From Paenibacillus sp. HW567 (lineage in GTDB: Bacteria > Bacillota > Bacilli > Paenibacillales > Paenibacillaceae): DNA of 64,000 nt. Below, one piece after another: positions 63,946-64,000 of this stretch (the first letter of the stretch is position 1; the number at the start of each line of letters is the position of its first letter). The DNA lies in assembly GCF_000374185.1 (NCBI RefSeq), contig NZ_KB910518.1, positions 3,856,669 through 3,920,668 on the forward strand. The letters run 5' to 3'. The notes beneath the pieces were generated by a model. It did not search any database and was not told the DNA's origin. It saw only the letters and a list, made by a program, of their open reading frames with translations. Position numbers and translations under genes: made by a program.

Positions 63946-64000
63946 TGCCATTCTCCTTTTCTCTATTAAAGTATAAATCATAGAATATCGTCCTTCTGCC

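Overview
The window looks like chromosomal DNA of a Paenibacillus-type Gram-positive spore former. Pointers are strong AGGAGG-type ribosome binding sites, sigma-A promoters, T-box, SAM-I and B12 leaders, a liaFSR operon, S-layer homology (SLH) surface proteins, a small spore-protein-like gene, futalosine-pathway menaquinone synthesis and an anaerobic cobalamin pathway. GC content is moderate except in an AT-rich island near 27-28 kb. About 49 protein genes are supported, almost all on the minus strand; the plus-strand exceptions are lacI, a small winged-helix gene, corA with its leader frame, and an ArsR-like regulator.

Layout. 1-5.3 kb: a sugar cluster (GH94 phosphorylase, two ABC permeases, binding protein, divergent LacI) with three palindromic operators between the last two genes. 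5.4-9.5 kb: glutamine synthetase, DAHP synthase and IspH, each with a good promoter and/or terminator. 9.5-18.4 kb: envelope stress and cell wall block (OmpR/kinase pair, HtrA, LiaFSR, 3D-domain protein). 18.5-22.4 kb: T-box-controlled thrS, an SPFH membrane protein with a ribbon-helix-helix partner, a small winged-helix protein. 22.5-26.9 kb: a secreted 1440-residue double nucleotidase with three SLH repeats. 27-29.3 kb: mqnC, whose last 16 codons are duplicated about 1 kb downstream across an AT-rich insert with a lipoprotein gene. 29.5-31.9 kb: metA-metI under a SAM-I riboswitch. 32-36.5 kb: corA with a long leader, a PfkB kinase, an orphan HRDC protein, a ROK sugar kinase.

36.7-52.3 kb: a B12-riboswitch-headed cobalt/cobalamin region: cbiM-cbiN-cbiQ(frameshifted)-cbiO, then a giant CobJ/CbiH-FeS-CbiX-CbiX-His-rich fusion, cobK, cbiC, cbiD, cbiET, cobI, cobM, cbiG, cbiA. 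Together these carry cobalt uptake, cobalt insertion and most corrin ring methylations up to cobyrinate a,c-diamide. 52.5-64 kb: an arabinofuran/galactan-directed block: ArsR-like regulator, GH51 arabinofuranosidase sharing an 18-base operator-like motif with the regulator gene, a cohesin-SLH surface protein, and a 2.2-thousand-residue secreted GH43 protein with its own cohesin and a C-terminal dockerin.

The least expected structure is a non-coding element of about 183 bp found three times (14.0, 41.2 and 48.8 kb). Each copy has four near-palindromic 19-base units at exactly 51, 62 and 51 bases, two facing two, although the spacer sequences between units are largely unrelated. A second, hairpin-type repeat occurs twice (11.7 and 52.4 kb). 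Function calls come from recognising family motifs by eye; no database search was run.
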